A DNA stretch of 64,000 bases from Anaeramoeba flamelloides (lineage: Eukaryota > Metamonada > Anaeramoebidae). Under the pieces are notes generated by a model. The model saw only the letters and a program-made list of their open reading frames with translations. It did not search any database and was not told the DNA's origin. Made by a program: the position numbers and the translations under genes. The stretch covers positions 5,041,501-5,105,500 of the forward strand of contig JANTQA010000063.1 of the NCBI GenBank assembly GCA_027625915.1, in the 5' to 3' direction. Each line of letters begins with the position of its first letter. Positions within the stretch are counted from its first letter, which is position 1. Shown piece by piece: positions 10,495-22,604 of this stretch.

Positions 10495-11014
10495 TAATTA
10501 AATTTCTAATTAACTAATTGAGAAATATTTCTGTAAAAATCTTTGAGTTTGGGGTTAATTGTTTGAAAAAATAATCAAGAACTTGAAATTAAATATGGTC
10601 ATTTATTCATCGAAAAATGACAGTTATTAGACTTTTCTTGAATTTAGGTTTTTTAGGTCATTAAAGTTTGTCAAGGGTGTGTTTGAAATGAATTTATAAG
10701 ATAAAATTAAATCTAATCACTTTATATCACTTCAAACTCTATAATGTTTTATCCAAAGATAAAAATAATTTATCTTTCTCAAAAAAAGATATTGTTTTCA
10801 ATTTATTTTATTGGGTTTTTATTTTTTATTCAATAGTAAATACCCGTTTATACAGAACCTTTAATAGTGATATTTATTTATCGATACATTATTACATTTT
10901 GTTGAGCCCTTATTTGTTACAAAGAATTACATTGAACAAAAAAGTGTGTGTAAAAAACCGATAATCCATGTTGCAAAATAAAACTCTTGATTATTTGATT
11001 CATCGTATTTATTA

Positions 11015-11210
11015 CAGTCAGTTTCACTTTTAAGGAACAAACTTTCAACGAAATTTAAGGCACAAAAAAAATCTCGAATTAAAGCACAAAATTCAGATTT
11101 TAGTTAAATAAATTGTAAAAAAAAAATTACAAATTTTGTGCCTTAATTTGAGATTTTTATTGGACCTTAAATTTGGTTGAAAGTTTGTGCCTTAAAAGTG
11201 AAACTGACTG
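11015..11210. mobile_element. Family A palindromic MITE-like element, copy 4
   Basis: TA at 11013-11014 and 11211-11212. The outer 18 bases CAGTCAGTTTCACTTTTA are perfectly inverted at the right end. 196 bp. Confidence 0.9.
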
Positions 11211-11283
11211 TAGCATTAGTGGGTAATAGATTTATTTTTGAATCTTTAACAAAATTCCTAAATCACAAGTTAGGAATTCGGGA

Positions 11284-11485
11284 AGTGTCGTAGAGTGCCT
11301 AGGTTTATATTTTAATTTTAAAAATTAAAAGAAAATCTAGGAAATTTTCTTTTTCTTTCTAAAATTAACAAAAAACCTAACGTGAAGTGCCGTCAAGTGC
11401 CTAGGTTTTCCAGAACTTAAAAGAATAAAGTAAAAAATATTTGATTTTACTTTATTCCTTTTAATTCTGGAAAACCTAACGGCAA
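11284..11485. repeat. Tandem hairpin block carrying the word GTGCCGTCAAGTGCC
   Basis: Two hairpins lie side by side. The second pairs 11403-11435 with 11443-11477 (AGGTTTTCCAGAACTTAAAA against TTTTAATTCTGGAAAACCT) around a short loop. Each is preceded by a GC-richer word, GTGTCGTAGAGTGCCTAGG and GTGCCGTCAAGTGCCTAGG. The same hairpin style and words occur at 60160-60560 and, decayed, at 53340-53900. Confidence 0.65.
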
Positions 11486-11635
11486 ATAAGAGGTATTAAA
11501 AACTCCTTTGTTAAATAATAAAAAAAAAAAAATCATTGATTTTTTTTTTCTTCTTGTTCCAATGTGACATCTAATCTACTTTACAATAGTACACCTAAGT
11601 CTTAACATAATTTCAAAGGTAAAATAATTGATATA

Positions 11636-11869
11636 CTGATAAATTCAAATAAATATGTAAATAAATTTTACACTCCATTTTCCTTTTTATAAATTTTTTT
11701 ACAAAAGCTTTGAATAATATATTTTTTTAGTTAAAATGTTAAAAAACTTGAAATTTTAGTTGTTCATTCAAAATATACTTACTCTCGAGTTGTTTTCAAA
11801 GTTGAGTTCTGAGATTACAAAATGGGAAATTGAACTAAAAATTTCATGAAATAAATTTGAATTTATCAG
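11636..11869. mobile_element. Family M TA-flanked element, copy 3
   Basis: 234 bp between TA (11634-11635) and TA (11870-11871). Ends CTGATAAATTCAAATAAAT and ATAAATTTGAATTTATCAG. Colinear with 8268-8502 throughout, and almost the same length. Confidence 0.82.
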
Positions 11870-11871
11870 TA

Positions 11872-13719
11872 TTAAGTAATTGTTAATTTAGAATTGAAAT
11901 TTGTTCAAATTTATCTGTTGGTATTTATACGAAGTTGAGAAAAAAAGTAATACATTTTTCTTGAGACCGTAATTTTTGTATCGCCCAGAAAGGAAAACAT
12001 TTTACTTGTTGTCAATACAATGTGATAAATTACGTGAGTTATTATTTGTTAAAATAGTGTGGATCTTCAAGAAAAAAAAAATAAAAAAAAATTCTTTATA
12101 GTTTTTCAATCTTTTTAGATCTTTAAAGCAAGATGAATTTTTATATTATTTAAAACTGTTTTAAAATAAGAGATTATCAACTCTATAAGTAATTGTTTCT
12201 AAATGTAAATCTTTTTAAAAATTTATTTTCTTGGTCCCTTTTAAACTCTCAAAGTAGCTAACACTCATTTATAAAAACACATTTAAAAATTTATTTTTTT
12301 GAAGAAAAACTTTACTAGTTAATTAAGATCAAGAGAAAATTTACATTTCTTCTATTACCCCGTCTCTTCCATTTTTAAAATTAAGACAGCATTTCCAAGA
12401 ACTGAGCTATTTATTTCTTAAAAAAAAAGAGAGAGAGAGAGAAATAAAATAATACTCATAATCGGTAGAGTATTATTAAATACAGACCTTTTTTTCTGGA
12501 AATATTCAATATAAATATGGCTAGAAAAAAGATTTTTTTACTAAAATTTTTTTAGCTTGGATTTCAAAAAATTAATAACTGAAATTATATACATACGTTC
12601 AAATCAATTTTGAAAGTAAAAGACTGGTTATTTTCAGTAAAAATTTTATTATTCATACAAATAGTTGTAAATTTTTCATAATATTATCGAGTTTTTTGAC
12701 TATTTAATATTTTTTTGAAGACGAAAATTTACTCTCAAAAATTAACTCTATTTTTTTGAGATAAATTTTTTATATTTGATCCTTTATTTTTTATTTTTTT
12801 TTACAAATAATAAAACTTTAAAATATCAAAAACATATTTACTATGAGTTTTTTGTTAGCCTCCATGATCCATTAATGTGTAGGATTTCCATTTAAATGAT
12901 TAAAAAAGTTGTTAAAATAACAATATAGACTTTTTTACTCTAAGTCTCAAAATAAAAATCATATTTCTTTTTTATAGAAAATTAATTGAATAAATCTTTT
13001 ATTCTGTCTATTTTTCTAGACTTTACAAGCTGGTATTTAATGGATAACAAAAAATAATAACCTAAAAAAATTCTAAAAAACAAAATTTTTTGCTAAAAAT
13101 ATTTTTTTTTACTTTAGGTAAAAGATTGGAACGTTCTGAACCTTAAATACCAAAAAAAGATGAAATTTAGAGTTTATATGAAGAATTTATCAAGTATCTA
13201 AATATACAATTTAGTAGATTGTAAGAAAAAAAGAGTAGAAAATATAAATAGTCATTAACCAGTGAGTCTAATTTTAAAAAAAAGGATGCATTCAATAAAA
13301 GGGGGGGAACAATTATAATCAACCCTTTGAATTTTATAAGTAAGATAAAACACTGGGTATGAAAAAATTCTATTTTCCAATTTTTTATTTCAAACTTTGT
13401 TATCGAAATAACCACATCTACTTTGAAAATAGATGCTTCAAATAAAAGGAATATTTATTTTTCTGGGTAACCTACATATTAAATTATTAAAGTCTCCTAC
13501 ACCCTACAATCAGTAAATCTCATGTTTTTGGTTTTTTGAAAGTTTGCCTTTAAAAATTGAATAATAAAAATGAAGGATCAAATTTAAACTTTTTCTCAAA
13601 TTCTTTGAAATTATTTTTGAACAATTGCTTAAATCAAAAAAGTATCATAAAATTTCCCAAATCAGGAAAAATTCCTTGAATAATCACAAAATAAAATTAT
13701 TTCCTAATTTAACATTTAT
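11872..13719. other. Gene-free AT-rich stretch
   Basis: No gene was recognised. About 12610-12850 is a second copy of dispersed repeat N (see 5985-6225). A short GA repeat lies at 12430-12444. The remainder is unexplained low-complexity sequence. Confidence 0.4.
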
Positions 13720-13938
13720 AGAATAAAAAAAATCCTGAAATGAATTTAAATAGACCCCATTATTAATTGTTTATAATCGGAAAATTTTAAAAGTTAATCC
13801 AAAATATGAGATATAATCCCATCTAAATTATAGCTAATATAAAAAACTCTATTTACAAGATTAGAGTTTCAGGCACACAGGAGTAATTTTTATTGAATTA
13901 TCTAACTTCAAAAATAAATAAATAAAAAAAAAACTAAT
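13720..13938 (+). mobile_element. Decayed LINE 3' end with poly(A)-like tail
   Basis: Around 13830-13920 the plus strand resembles the 3' end of the minus-strand LINE at 4786-5911. GGCACACAGGAG is exact, preceded by codons for a LF..LE.QAHR-like peptide. ACTTCAAAAATAA and an A-rich tail follow. It is short and heavily mutated, and its left boundary is uncertain. No target-site duplication was identified. Confidence 0.45.
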
Positions 13939-13948
13939 CTTTTTTATA

Positions 13949-14111
13949 CTAGTATTTGAATTATAAATGTGAAAAATTTTGAGTTCATTTTCAATTTCCT
14001 TTTTCAAATAAAGTTACAAACCCTAGTCTACTTCTTTGAACTCTATATTTACTCATGAAAAATATGGAAAATCAAGTGAAAATAATGTTCCATTTCAAAT
14101 TCAAATATCAG
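13949..14111. mobile_element. Family E TA-flanked element, short copy
   Basis: 163 bp between TA at 13947-13948 and TA at 14112-14113. The left end CTAGTATTTGAATTATAAAT and right end CCATTTCAAATTCAAATATCAG match the family E termini at 25931, 34633 and 50192. It is internally shortened and sits just after the LINE tail. Confidence 0.6.
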
Positions 14112-14113
14112 TA

Positions 14114-14940
14114 TCTCTAAAAATTTTTAATGAACTCGCTAATAAACCTACATAAAGTTTATTAAAATCGAGGTTCGTATAGATTGTGCATTTAATTATT
14201 TGATAATAGAAGTAGATCTACTTTTTTTAAAAAACAAAAGAGTTTTATAGAGATATGTTATGAATTTGGATAATCAAAATTTTCCATTCTTCTATTTAGC
14301 TTTGGTTGGGTAATATTTTGAACAAATCTAATTAAATTAATAAACGTTCTATAAAGTATATCGATATAATTCTTAGAGTATGATTCTTCAATAAAAATTA
14401 ATAACCAATTACAAAACAATTTTCCTAATATTTACAATTAAAGAATTATAATAGGAATTATTTTCATGTCTAGTATTTTTTTCAAAACTCCACTCAATAT
14501 CAACTAATTTACCTTAAAGCTTCATTTGTGTAAAGTATACAATTGAATACTGAACTAGTTATTGTATGTGTAATCATCAGACAAAAGTACTCTTTTCTTT
14601 GAAAAACTGGTTTCTTGTTCTTTATATAAGACTTCTTAACTATTAATTGAAAAGACTTTATTTCAAAATTAAAAAAAGAAAAAAATTCACTTAATAGATT
14701 TATTAGCAAACTTTAAGAATAAAAACTAATCTTAAAATAAAACATATGAGCCAAAATCGTCAAAAAAAAACGAATTGTTTTCAAGAAATTAAAATATGAG
14801 TAAAAAAAACACTGAAACTTAGGATCCAACTGACAACTCAAATTTGAAAACAACAAAAGATCAGCAAACAGAAAAATCCTTTCTCCAGGATTAATTGGTC
14901 TGAAAAAGATTTCATTTTTTCTTAAAAATTTAATTTCAAA
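14114..14940. other. Gene-free stretch upstream of CSN7
   Basis: No gene or repeat was recognised. The last 150 bases are A-rich and may hold the CSN7 promoter and 5' UTR, but no specific element can be named. Confidence 0.35.
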
Positions 14941-16191
14941 ATGGCATTAATAAGTCCAAAACAAAGAACCTTTGCAAAAAAACACTTTGTTGAATTTGAG
15001 GTTTTATTAAAAAACAGCAGTGGAAAAGGGATTGTCTCGATCATCAAACGTGCAATCAACAGCAAGCACTTATTCGTATTTGGAGAAATTTTAAATCGAG
15101 AGAATGTGCAAAAGCTTAAAAAGACAGACGACAAAAAATGGGTCGAATTACTCGAGATTTTTGCGTTTGGTACCTTCCAAGATTATCAAAAAAGGAAATC
15201 CGAGCTTCCTGAAATCACCGAATTCCAAACACATAAATTAAAAATGCTTACAATTGTTTCTTTAGCTTATTCAACAAAAGTAATTTTTTCTTTTCTAAAA
15301 AAAAAACAACAAAACAAACAAACAAACAATTAAAACAAAAGAAAAACAAAAAATGAGAAAAAAAAAAGAAAAAAAATTCGCCTTTATACAGCTTCCAAAA
15401 CTCTAAACACTTGTTTCCAAATTAACATGTGTACTCCTTAATGAGTCTAAAAACTTTTAATATATCTCTCTTTTTTTTTTTTTTTAATCGAATTGATCTT
15501 TGATTCACCCTCAATGATTAAAAATGGCTTTTTGAATTTCTTATTCCTTTCTTTTTCTTTTTTTGAAAAATACATCTAAAAATAAAAAAAAAAATTTTAA
15601 TCAAAAACAAAAAAAAACAAAAACAAAAACAAAAACAAAAAAAAACAAAAACAAAAAATACTACAACAGCATGTACCATATCCATTACTTCAAAAGGAGT
15701 TAGAAATTAATGAGGTAAGAGAATTAGAAGATTTAATTATCGATAGCATTTATATGGGCTTAATTGTGGCCAAATTAGATCAGAAGGAATCCATGTTGGA
15801 AGTCCAGGAAACAATGGGAAGAGACGTCCCACCAAGAGAAATTGGTGGGGTAGTAACCGTTTTGGAGGACTGGCTAAAAAACATCGAGACACTTCTCGAA
15901 TCGCTAAGCGAAAAAGGAAAATTTGCAACACTCATGTCTGAAGAGACAGAAAAAAAAAAGAAAAAAATCGACAGCGATATCGATGATAAAAAAAAATGGA
16001 TCAACATTTTGTTAACCACAGAATCCAAACAAGAAGCATTCAAAATCAAACAATACCTTGGAATCGAAGATGACGATGATGAAGATGAAGAAGATGAATT
16101 CATGGGAAGAAGGAGAATGGGCGGCATGGGTGGAATGATGGGAATGGGCGGAATGATGGGAATGGGTGGCAGATTTAGAAAATTCTTTTAA
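14941..16191 (+). CDS. COPS7: COP9 signalosome complex subunit 7 (CSN7/COPS7), two exons
   Basis: Exon 1 is 14941-15279 and exon 2 is 15670-16191. The 390-bp intron (GTAATT..CAACAG, phase 0) is rich in A and CA5-type repeats. The joined protein is 286 aa, near the usual 260-275. Exon 1 encodes the helical part with VFGEILNRENVQKL and FAFGTFQDYQ. Exon 2 opens HVPYPLLQKELEINEVRELE, continues LEDLIIDSIY and then LDQKESMLEV..GRDV; these match the PCI winged-helix of CSN7 block by block. A coiled, Lys-rich helix follows, then an acidic run (DDDDEDEEDE) and an unusual Met/Gly-rich tail ending RFRKFF. Known role: scaffold subunit of the CSN, which removes NEDD8 from cullins. The Met/Gly tail is not typical of the family. 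Downstream A/T-rich sequence is presumed 3' UTR. Confidence 0.93.
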
Positions 16192-17305
16192 TTGGTATTC
16201 CAGAAAGCTTTTTAGTTCTTAAACTAAAAAAAAACAACTACAATTTAATTTAAATGTTCTTGATCATTAAAAAAAGGATAAAGGAAATTAAACAAATTAA
16301 AATTTTTGATAAATAAATCAATTACAGCCAAATTGTTTTGTTTTGTTGAGATCCAAAAATTAGAACAAAGCAAAGCAAATAATAATAAAAATAAAATTCT
16401 TTTATTACCTTTTACATTAACATTTTATTCCCCCCAAACACTCATGGCAATTTTATTTTTAATTAATTTAATTGAATCCAATTTAATTTGAATCCAAAAT
16501 GATAAATAAAATACAAAGGTGGACGTTTCGGGAAGTTTTTTTTCAAAATATAAAATACTACAAATAAATAATCATTATTTCATTTTGATTAATAAAAATT
16601 AATTTTTAATCAAAGAGTATAATTTTTATTTAAAAGTCTTAGCTTATTTGATACTTGTAATGGGTTGTTGTCATTATGTTTTTTTTTTGAAATAACATAG
16701 AATAAACCCTGATATTTTTAGAGCAAAAATAAAAATAAATGAGAAAGAAATAGTAGCGTTTTTTTGAATGAATCAACATAAATAAATATTAGTCAGGGGG
16801 GGAATTGTTGGGATATTTATGATAATTAATGTATTTTTTTATGTTTCAAATTCTGTATTTTTTTTTCTCGTTATTTTCGCTCTACTATTTGTCTGTAGTA
16901 TTATGTCATTTGGGAAATAATTATCTGATTTTTAAAAAAAAAATTACCTATTTAAATTATATAGAAATCACTGCCTATCAATGATATTTTCTCAACAAAT
17001 CTTTATGTGTATAGGAACAATGATAAAAATTCCAATTATAAATTGAAAATGTAAAAAAAAAAATTATACAAGTTTCTTGATTTTCTATAAATTCAGTTTT
17101 CAGAAATGAACCTGATCAAAACCGTTGAGGTGATTAATAATCATTATTTTTGCTACAATTTGTGATTTTGTAATTTTTTTTTATTATAATCAACATAAAT
17201 AACTCTTTATTAGTGAATTATTATATGTTAATAATTTACTTATTCTGGGTAGTATTTTAGTTAAAAGAACTTTAATTTGCATCAATTTAAACGAAAAAAA
17301 AAAAA
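16192..17305. other. Gene-free stretch after CSN7
   Basis: The first about 100 bases are presumed CSN7 3' UTR. A run of G residues (16797-16803) lies in otherwise A/T-rich DNA. No gene or repeat boundary was recognised. Confidence 0.35.
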
Positions 17306-17309
17306 TTAA

Positions 17310-18435
17310 GGGATTAGATTTCTACCACAACAAGGCAAAATTTTAAAATATGTTATTGGTGGTATTCTCTACTTACTAATTTTGTAGATCCCAAGTGTCT
17401 AAAAATTCTGATCGACGAAGAAAGTCATAAATGAAAATTAGTTTAGTGAGATCAATTTTTTTTATTTCCATTTTTTCTGAAAATGAAAACTATTAAATTC
17501 ATTTTTTTTTCTAACAATTTATCTGGTTTTTCACCGTTTATTACAATTTTGATCATTATTATACTTTAAAATTTCTTTGTTACCAGTAATATTAATATAA
17601 AGATTATTTTTCTTTTTTGAGATAAAAATTTTGGTTAACCAAAAAAATTGATTTATTCAACGGATTAATAAATAATTTTATTTTTTATAAGAATAGTAGT
17701 TATAATTACCAAAGTTTTAAAGTTGTGGAAAAATTTTACTTTGAAATTTTGTTTTTGTATTAAGACAAAATTCGATTTTTCAAAATAAAAATTTCTTGAA
17801 GATATTTGGGAATTAGTTAATTTTATCCTCAAAATTCAAAATCTTTTTTTTTCTGCCAAAAATGAATTAAATTGTTATAAGGGTTCTTGTGAATAAGACC
17901 AAACAATTTGTTAAAAAAATTTTTCAAAATTGAAAATTATTTTTGCATTTTTTTATTCATTTTCTGAAAATCAGAAAACAACTTTTTCAAAACCTTAAAG
18001 AAAAAAATTATTTTGCATAATAGATACCAATTTAATTGATAAACTAGAATTATGCATCTACCTAATATTCATTTATTGAATCACCTATACTTCATTTAGT
18101 TTTATTAGCTAAGATTTGAATTGAAATATTAATCAAAGAAAAAGAAACCAAATAAAAAATTTGCTTTCGAAATCAATACTTTCTTACAGAAAATGAAAAT
18201 TTTTTTTTTCCCATTTCCAATTATTAACTTAATTCTTAAACGAAATAATAGGTTACTTTTTTTCTTTTTATATTGGAAACATGTAAATTTTGGATATCAA
18301 AAAAGAGACTCAAATCAATAAATTGTTTAAATGGGGCTAACTCATCCATTTCATAAGTCTAAACACAAATTACAAAACAAAATTTTTTCATGATCTTGAC
18401 AATATTTCATTTTATTTTCAAAAAGGAAAACTCCC
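17310..18435. mobile_element. Family C element flanked by TTAA, intact-length copy (1126 bp)
   Basis: TTAA at 17306-17309 and 18436-18439. The left end starts GGGATTAGATTTC and the reverse complement of the right end starts GGGAGTTTTCC. It aligns end to end, inverted, with 30230-31889 (for example GGAAACATGTAAATTTTGGA and AATAAATTGTTTAAATG). No protein frame is present, so it is non-autonomous. TTAA target duplication is the habit of piggyBac transposons; the GGGA terminus does not match the usual CCY start, so the superfamily is only a suggestion. Confidence 0.78.
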
Positions 18436-18439
18436 TTAA

Positions 18440-19680
18440 CCTTAAACGGTTTTACTTAATTATTTATCTAGGATTTTAGTATGTGTTAGGAATTTCCATT
18501 TTAGATGAAATAATTGGGTATTTCTATCAAACAGCGATTTTTTTTATATTTCCTTGAAAAATCCCCTTTGTAAGTGGATTTATTTGTTAATTGGTAAAAT
18601 ACAAATATGTGGAATATTAATAGTGATTAAATCGGTACCTATTGTTTTTATTTCAAAACATGTGTATTAAAATATTTAAAAAAAAATCGAAAAAAAAAGA
18701 TTTTGTTTGTTAGAATTATTGTAAATGTAATTTGAAAAAAGGCATCAGGAAATATAATAATAATGTAAAAGATGTTTTATCAATAAGAAAATATTGTTCG
18801 TAGGTTTTTCTATATTGGATATCTGTCAATATTAAAGTATTTTGGAAAACAAATTATTTGATCAAAAAGAAAAAATTAAGCACCAATTTTTCACCATATA
18901 TTTTATAAATAAAATCGAGATCAGAAATTTTAATATTGTTTAGTTATATAATGATGTGTCATACTAATAAATAAATTGAATTATTATAAAGAATCAATCA
19001 ATATTTTTTAATAATCCTGCATCTTTTAATCTATTTCTTGGTTTTTTTTTAATAAAGAGGTTTTAAAAATAAATATGCCTCCCTCTCTCTTTTTTTCTCA
19101 AAGATAAACAATATACTTTTAACTGTTAGTGGGGTTTTGAGGTCTAGTCAAACTTAAAAAAAAAAAAAAAATGGATAAAAAAACTAAAACTAAACTCTTT
19201 TTCAGTTAAAGAGGTCCACTTTTATTGAAGAAATAGAGCATATTCTTTGAGTTTTATCGGTTATTCTTCTCAAAATAAGTTTTAAATTTTTAGATAAGAA
19301 TCATTTTTTCTAATTTACTAATTTTTCTACATTTTTGTTTTTGCTTTTTTTTTTTTTTCTTTTCTTTTTCTTCTTTCTTTGAAAAAATAAATTTGAAAAA
19401 AAATTCGTTTGAAACTCCTTACTAACATTAAGAAAATTGAGACTTTGTATGTTCTTAAATATACAGATAAAATTAAAAAATCTTCTAGTCGATAATTTTA
19501 ATTTCGGAAAGGAATTCAGAAACTTTGCACGAGACGTTCCAATGAAAGTTGTCCCAAAATTTTTTTTAATATTTGATTTTTTTTTTTTTTGTAAATTTAT
19601 GGTTTGCCCAGATATCTACGTTTATGAATCTCAACTCTAATCCGAAGTTTAGTAATTCTATTATTTCTAAACAATTGTCG
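18440..19680. other. Gene-free AT-rich stretch
   Basis: Nothing recognisable was found. The 67-codon frame near 19437 has no family signature and runs through a T-rich tract. Confidence 0.35.
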
Positions 19681-19687
19681 TTTGGTT

Positions 19688-19723
<36 letters not shown>

Positions 19724-19811
19724 AAGGGGGGGTAAATTTTAAATGGGTCCCTTGGAGTGAAATGGGGTTCAAAATTACTTTGGACTGTATAAATCCTTTT
19801 TAAAAAAAAAA

Positions 19812-20321
19812 TTTTTTTTTTGACAAAATTTCAAAGGAAAAATAAAAAAATCATAATAACCAAAAAAAAAATTACAAGGTTAAAAAATTTTTTCAAGTGG
19901 TTTTTTTTATCGTAAGCAATTATAAATATTATTATAATTGAATTTTCTTTCTAAGATAATTGTTTATAAATTTTATATCTTAAAATCCTTTCAGAACAAT
20001 TCAAATTTAAATTTTATTTCAAAGTTAATTAGTATATTTGGGTTTAAAGGGGGTATATATATATATATATCCCTTAGTACCCTAAATAACCTAAAAACAT
20101 TTCAAACAAAAATTTAAATTTGAATTGTTCTGAAAGGATTTTAAGATATAAAATTTATAAAAAATTATCTTAGAAAGAAAATTTTATAATTAAAAATTGT
20201 ATAGTTACTTAAAATAAAAAAAATAACTTGAAAAAAAATTTTCATCATTTGAAATTTTTTTTTTGGTTATTATGATTTTATTATTTTTCCAAATTTTGTC
20301 AAAATAAATTTTTTTTTTTTT
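19812..20321. repeat. Large foldback inverted repeat
   Basis: Left arm 19812-20017 and right arm about 20109-20321 are inverted copies of one another (for example CTTTCAGAACAATTCAAATT against AATTTGAATTGTTCTGAAAG; GACAAAATTT..CATAATAACC against GGTTATTATG..AAATTTTGTC). They are separated by about 90 bp containing (TA)8. A poly(A) run of about 30 and a G-run lie just outside at 19692-19735. Family unknown. Confidence 0.75.
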
Positions 20322-21567
20322 GAAAAGTTTGTCTAGACATCAAAAACCTCTTAGTTTTAACATTTAAAACACATCCTACTTTACTGGAAATTTTTTGGGG
20401 GCCCTTTGCACCCAAAAATTGCCTAAAATGTTTGATTAAATAATTTATTCATTATAAAAGTTATTATAACATCACATAGAAAATTTGTTTTATCTACTGA
20501 TTACCATTCAATATCAATATCTATATTAGATTCTAAATAATTTAAAAATAAAAAAAAATATAAATTAAATTAGAAAAAAAAAATCAAATTTTTTTTCATT
20601 GCAAAATTTTACAATTTTTTCAACAAGATTTTTTTTTCAATTTTAAATTGTTTGGCTAATAGTTCGAGTCAGATTAACAATTGATTTTTTTTTTTTATTT
20701 TTTTACAATTTTTTAATTTTTGACTTTTTAAAATCTAGACATAAAATAAACAATATTGTTGAATTAGAAACCATATATCATAACTTATTTAACAAGATCT
20801 GTATTAATTTATTAAGGAAAAATCAAAATATCACAAATATATTATTCAAATTTTTACTAATAACAAAACTCAATAAAAAAATTTGGTTTCGGAGATTATT
20901 TTATTATATTGGAATAATATTTAAGAGTTATTTTTTATTTTATTTTAAATTTAGGTATAAATATTTTATCGATTAAAAAGTAATAACTATTTGTTTTATT
21001 CCAATTTAATAAATTGAAATTATTTTACATTTTTTTTTTTTTTTTTTGATTTTCAAGTAATTTCTATTGCTTAAATAAAAGTTTTAGAAAATTAATCATA
21101 TTAAAAATTTAATTTTGGCCTAAAGAAATAAATTTCATTTTTCTCTTAATTGGATATTTATTGAAATTTTTTCTAAAAAAAAAAATTAAATTTCAAAGTA
21201 ATTTATTTTTTTATTTATTTTTTTTATCATAAAATTAGCAAAATTGTTTGGTGGTTATTATTAATAAATCAATGTATTGAGTTTTGAATTACTATTAATG
21301 TAATAAAATTTCTGATTTAAAAAAATAAAATAAAAATAAAAATCTTTAAAAAAAATCTAAAAATGAATAATTATTATTGTTTTTTTCAATTTCAAAAAAA
21401 AAATCAATAACTTAACTACTTTATCTTTGAACTATTTTGACTTTTTATTATAATTCAAATCTGGGTTAAAGACAAATAAGAAAATTAATATATTAGTAGA
21501 TCAATATCATTTTAAATCTAATTTAAAAAACTTGATGAAATTTAGGCAAATCCGGGGTGCTAAGGGA
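20072..21567. repeat. Possible element bounded by CCCTTAGYACCC ends
   Basis: The motif CCCTTAGTACCCTAAATAACC at 20071-20091 recurs inverted at 21541-21567 (reverse complement CCCTTAGCACCC..TTGCCTAAA). A related internal copy, CCCTTTGCACCC..TTGCCTAAA, lies at 20402-20427. The layout suggests one or two nested inverted-repeat elements overlapping the foldback; the exact borders are uncertain. Confidence 0.4.
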
Positions 21568-22600
21568 TATATATAAAATGCTTTTTATGGCTGAATAAAT
21601 TTTAAATAAATAGCTAAGTTTGTATTTTTGGATAAAAGAAATAATTACATGTTTAATGTATTTCAATATTCTCTCATAAATTCTTCACTATTAACAAAAA
21701 ATTATTTACTACTTAAAAATATTTATAAATTAAAACTAAATTTCATAATAAAGTGCAAAATTTTTTTTACTTTTTTTTTTACTTATTTTTTTTTTATATT
21801 TAGATGAAAAACAAATATTTCAAGTGTATAGAATTGAATATTAAAATAATATTCTATTTGTTATAATAGATAACTTGAATTTATAAAAATATTTATTTTC
21901 AAAATTTGATTTTTAATGGGACATTGATTTTGATTTATTATTTAGATTTTCATTTATGAAGTTTTTCTTGAAAAATATGTTGAGACTTCATTTTGAAAAG
22001 AGTGTTTGAGAAATATTATTTTAGGTTGACTTGTCTTGAAAACTTCAGAAAATTGACAATAAACTGTGGCTCGCTTACTATTTAACGTGTCTAGAATTAT
22101 CCTTCTTCTTTTACTTTCTCTCTCTAACTCTTTTGTTTTTAAAAAACAAACAAACGTTCAAAGAATAAAAGTAACAAAACAATTAACGAGCATAATAACT
22201 AAACACAATTGTTTTCTTTATTTTAATCTTTTGGCTTATCTTCCCTACAACAAAAATTGGTTTTGTAATCAGAAAACACTATTTACATTTAATAATAAAC
22301 ACAAAAGAAAAATAGGCTTAATGTGGATTACAGAGCTATTTTTTTCAATTATATTGTTTATAGATTGGAATTTTTTTTCTCAAATTTCATCAAATAAATT
22401 TTGATTTCTTTTATTGTTTGAGTAATTTTTTTTTTGATTGTAGATTCTTCTTTTTTTTTATTTGGTGTTGATTCTTGTTTGGTTGATGGTTTTTAGTCTA
22501 TTTTTGGTTCAGTGGTTTTTTTGGATCACAACTTTGGTTTGGTTTTGGTTTACATGTCTCCTTTGGTTTTATGGTTTGGTGTTTGGATCTTGAAAGTGGT
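21568..22600. other. Gene-free stretch with an inverted piece of family A interior
   Basis: About 21715-21960 is an inverted, diverged match to 7680-7870 and 9780-9995 (AAATTTGATTTTTAATGGG, ATTCTATTTGTTATAATAG). The 112-codon frame at 22066-22404 starts with GTG and has no recognisable domain, so I do not call a gene. From 22440 the plus strand is rich in TTTGGT motifs. Confidence 0.4.
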
Positions 22601-22604
22601 TTAA

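Noticed and set aside
15780-16127. Long minus-strand frame opposite CSN7 exon 2
   Set aside because: Serine run is the antisense of the acidic codons of CSN7; a shadow frame.
22066-22404. 112-codon frame on the plus strand
   Set aside because: Begins with GTG, hydrophobic stretches reflect T-rich DNA, and no motif or homolog came to mind.
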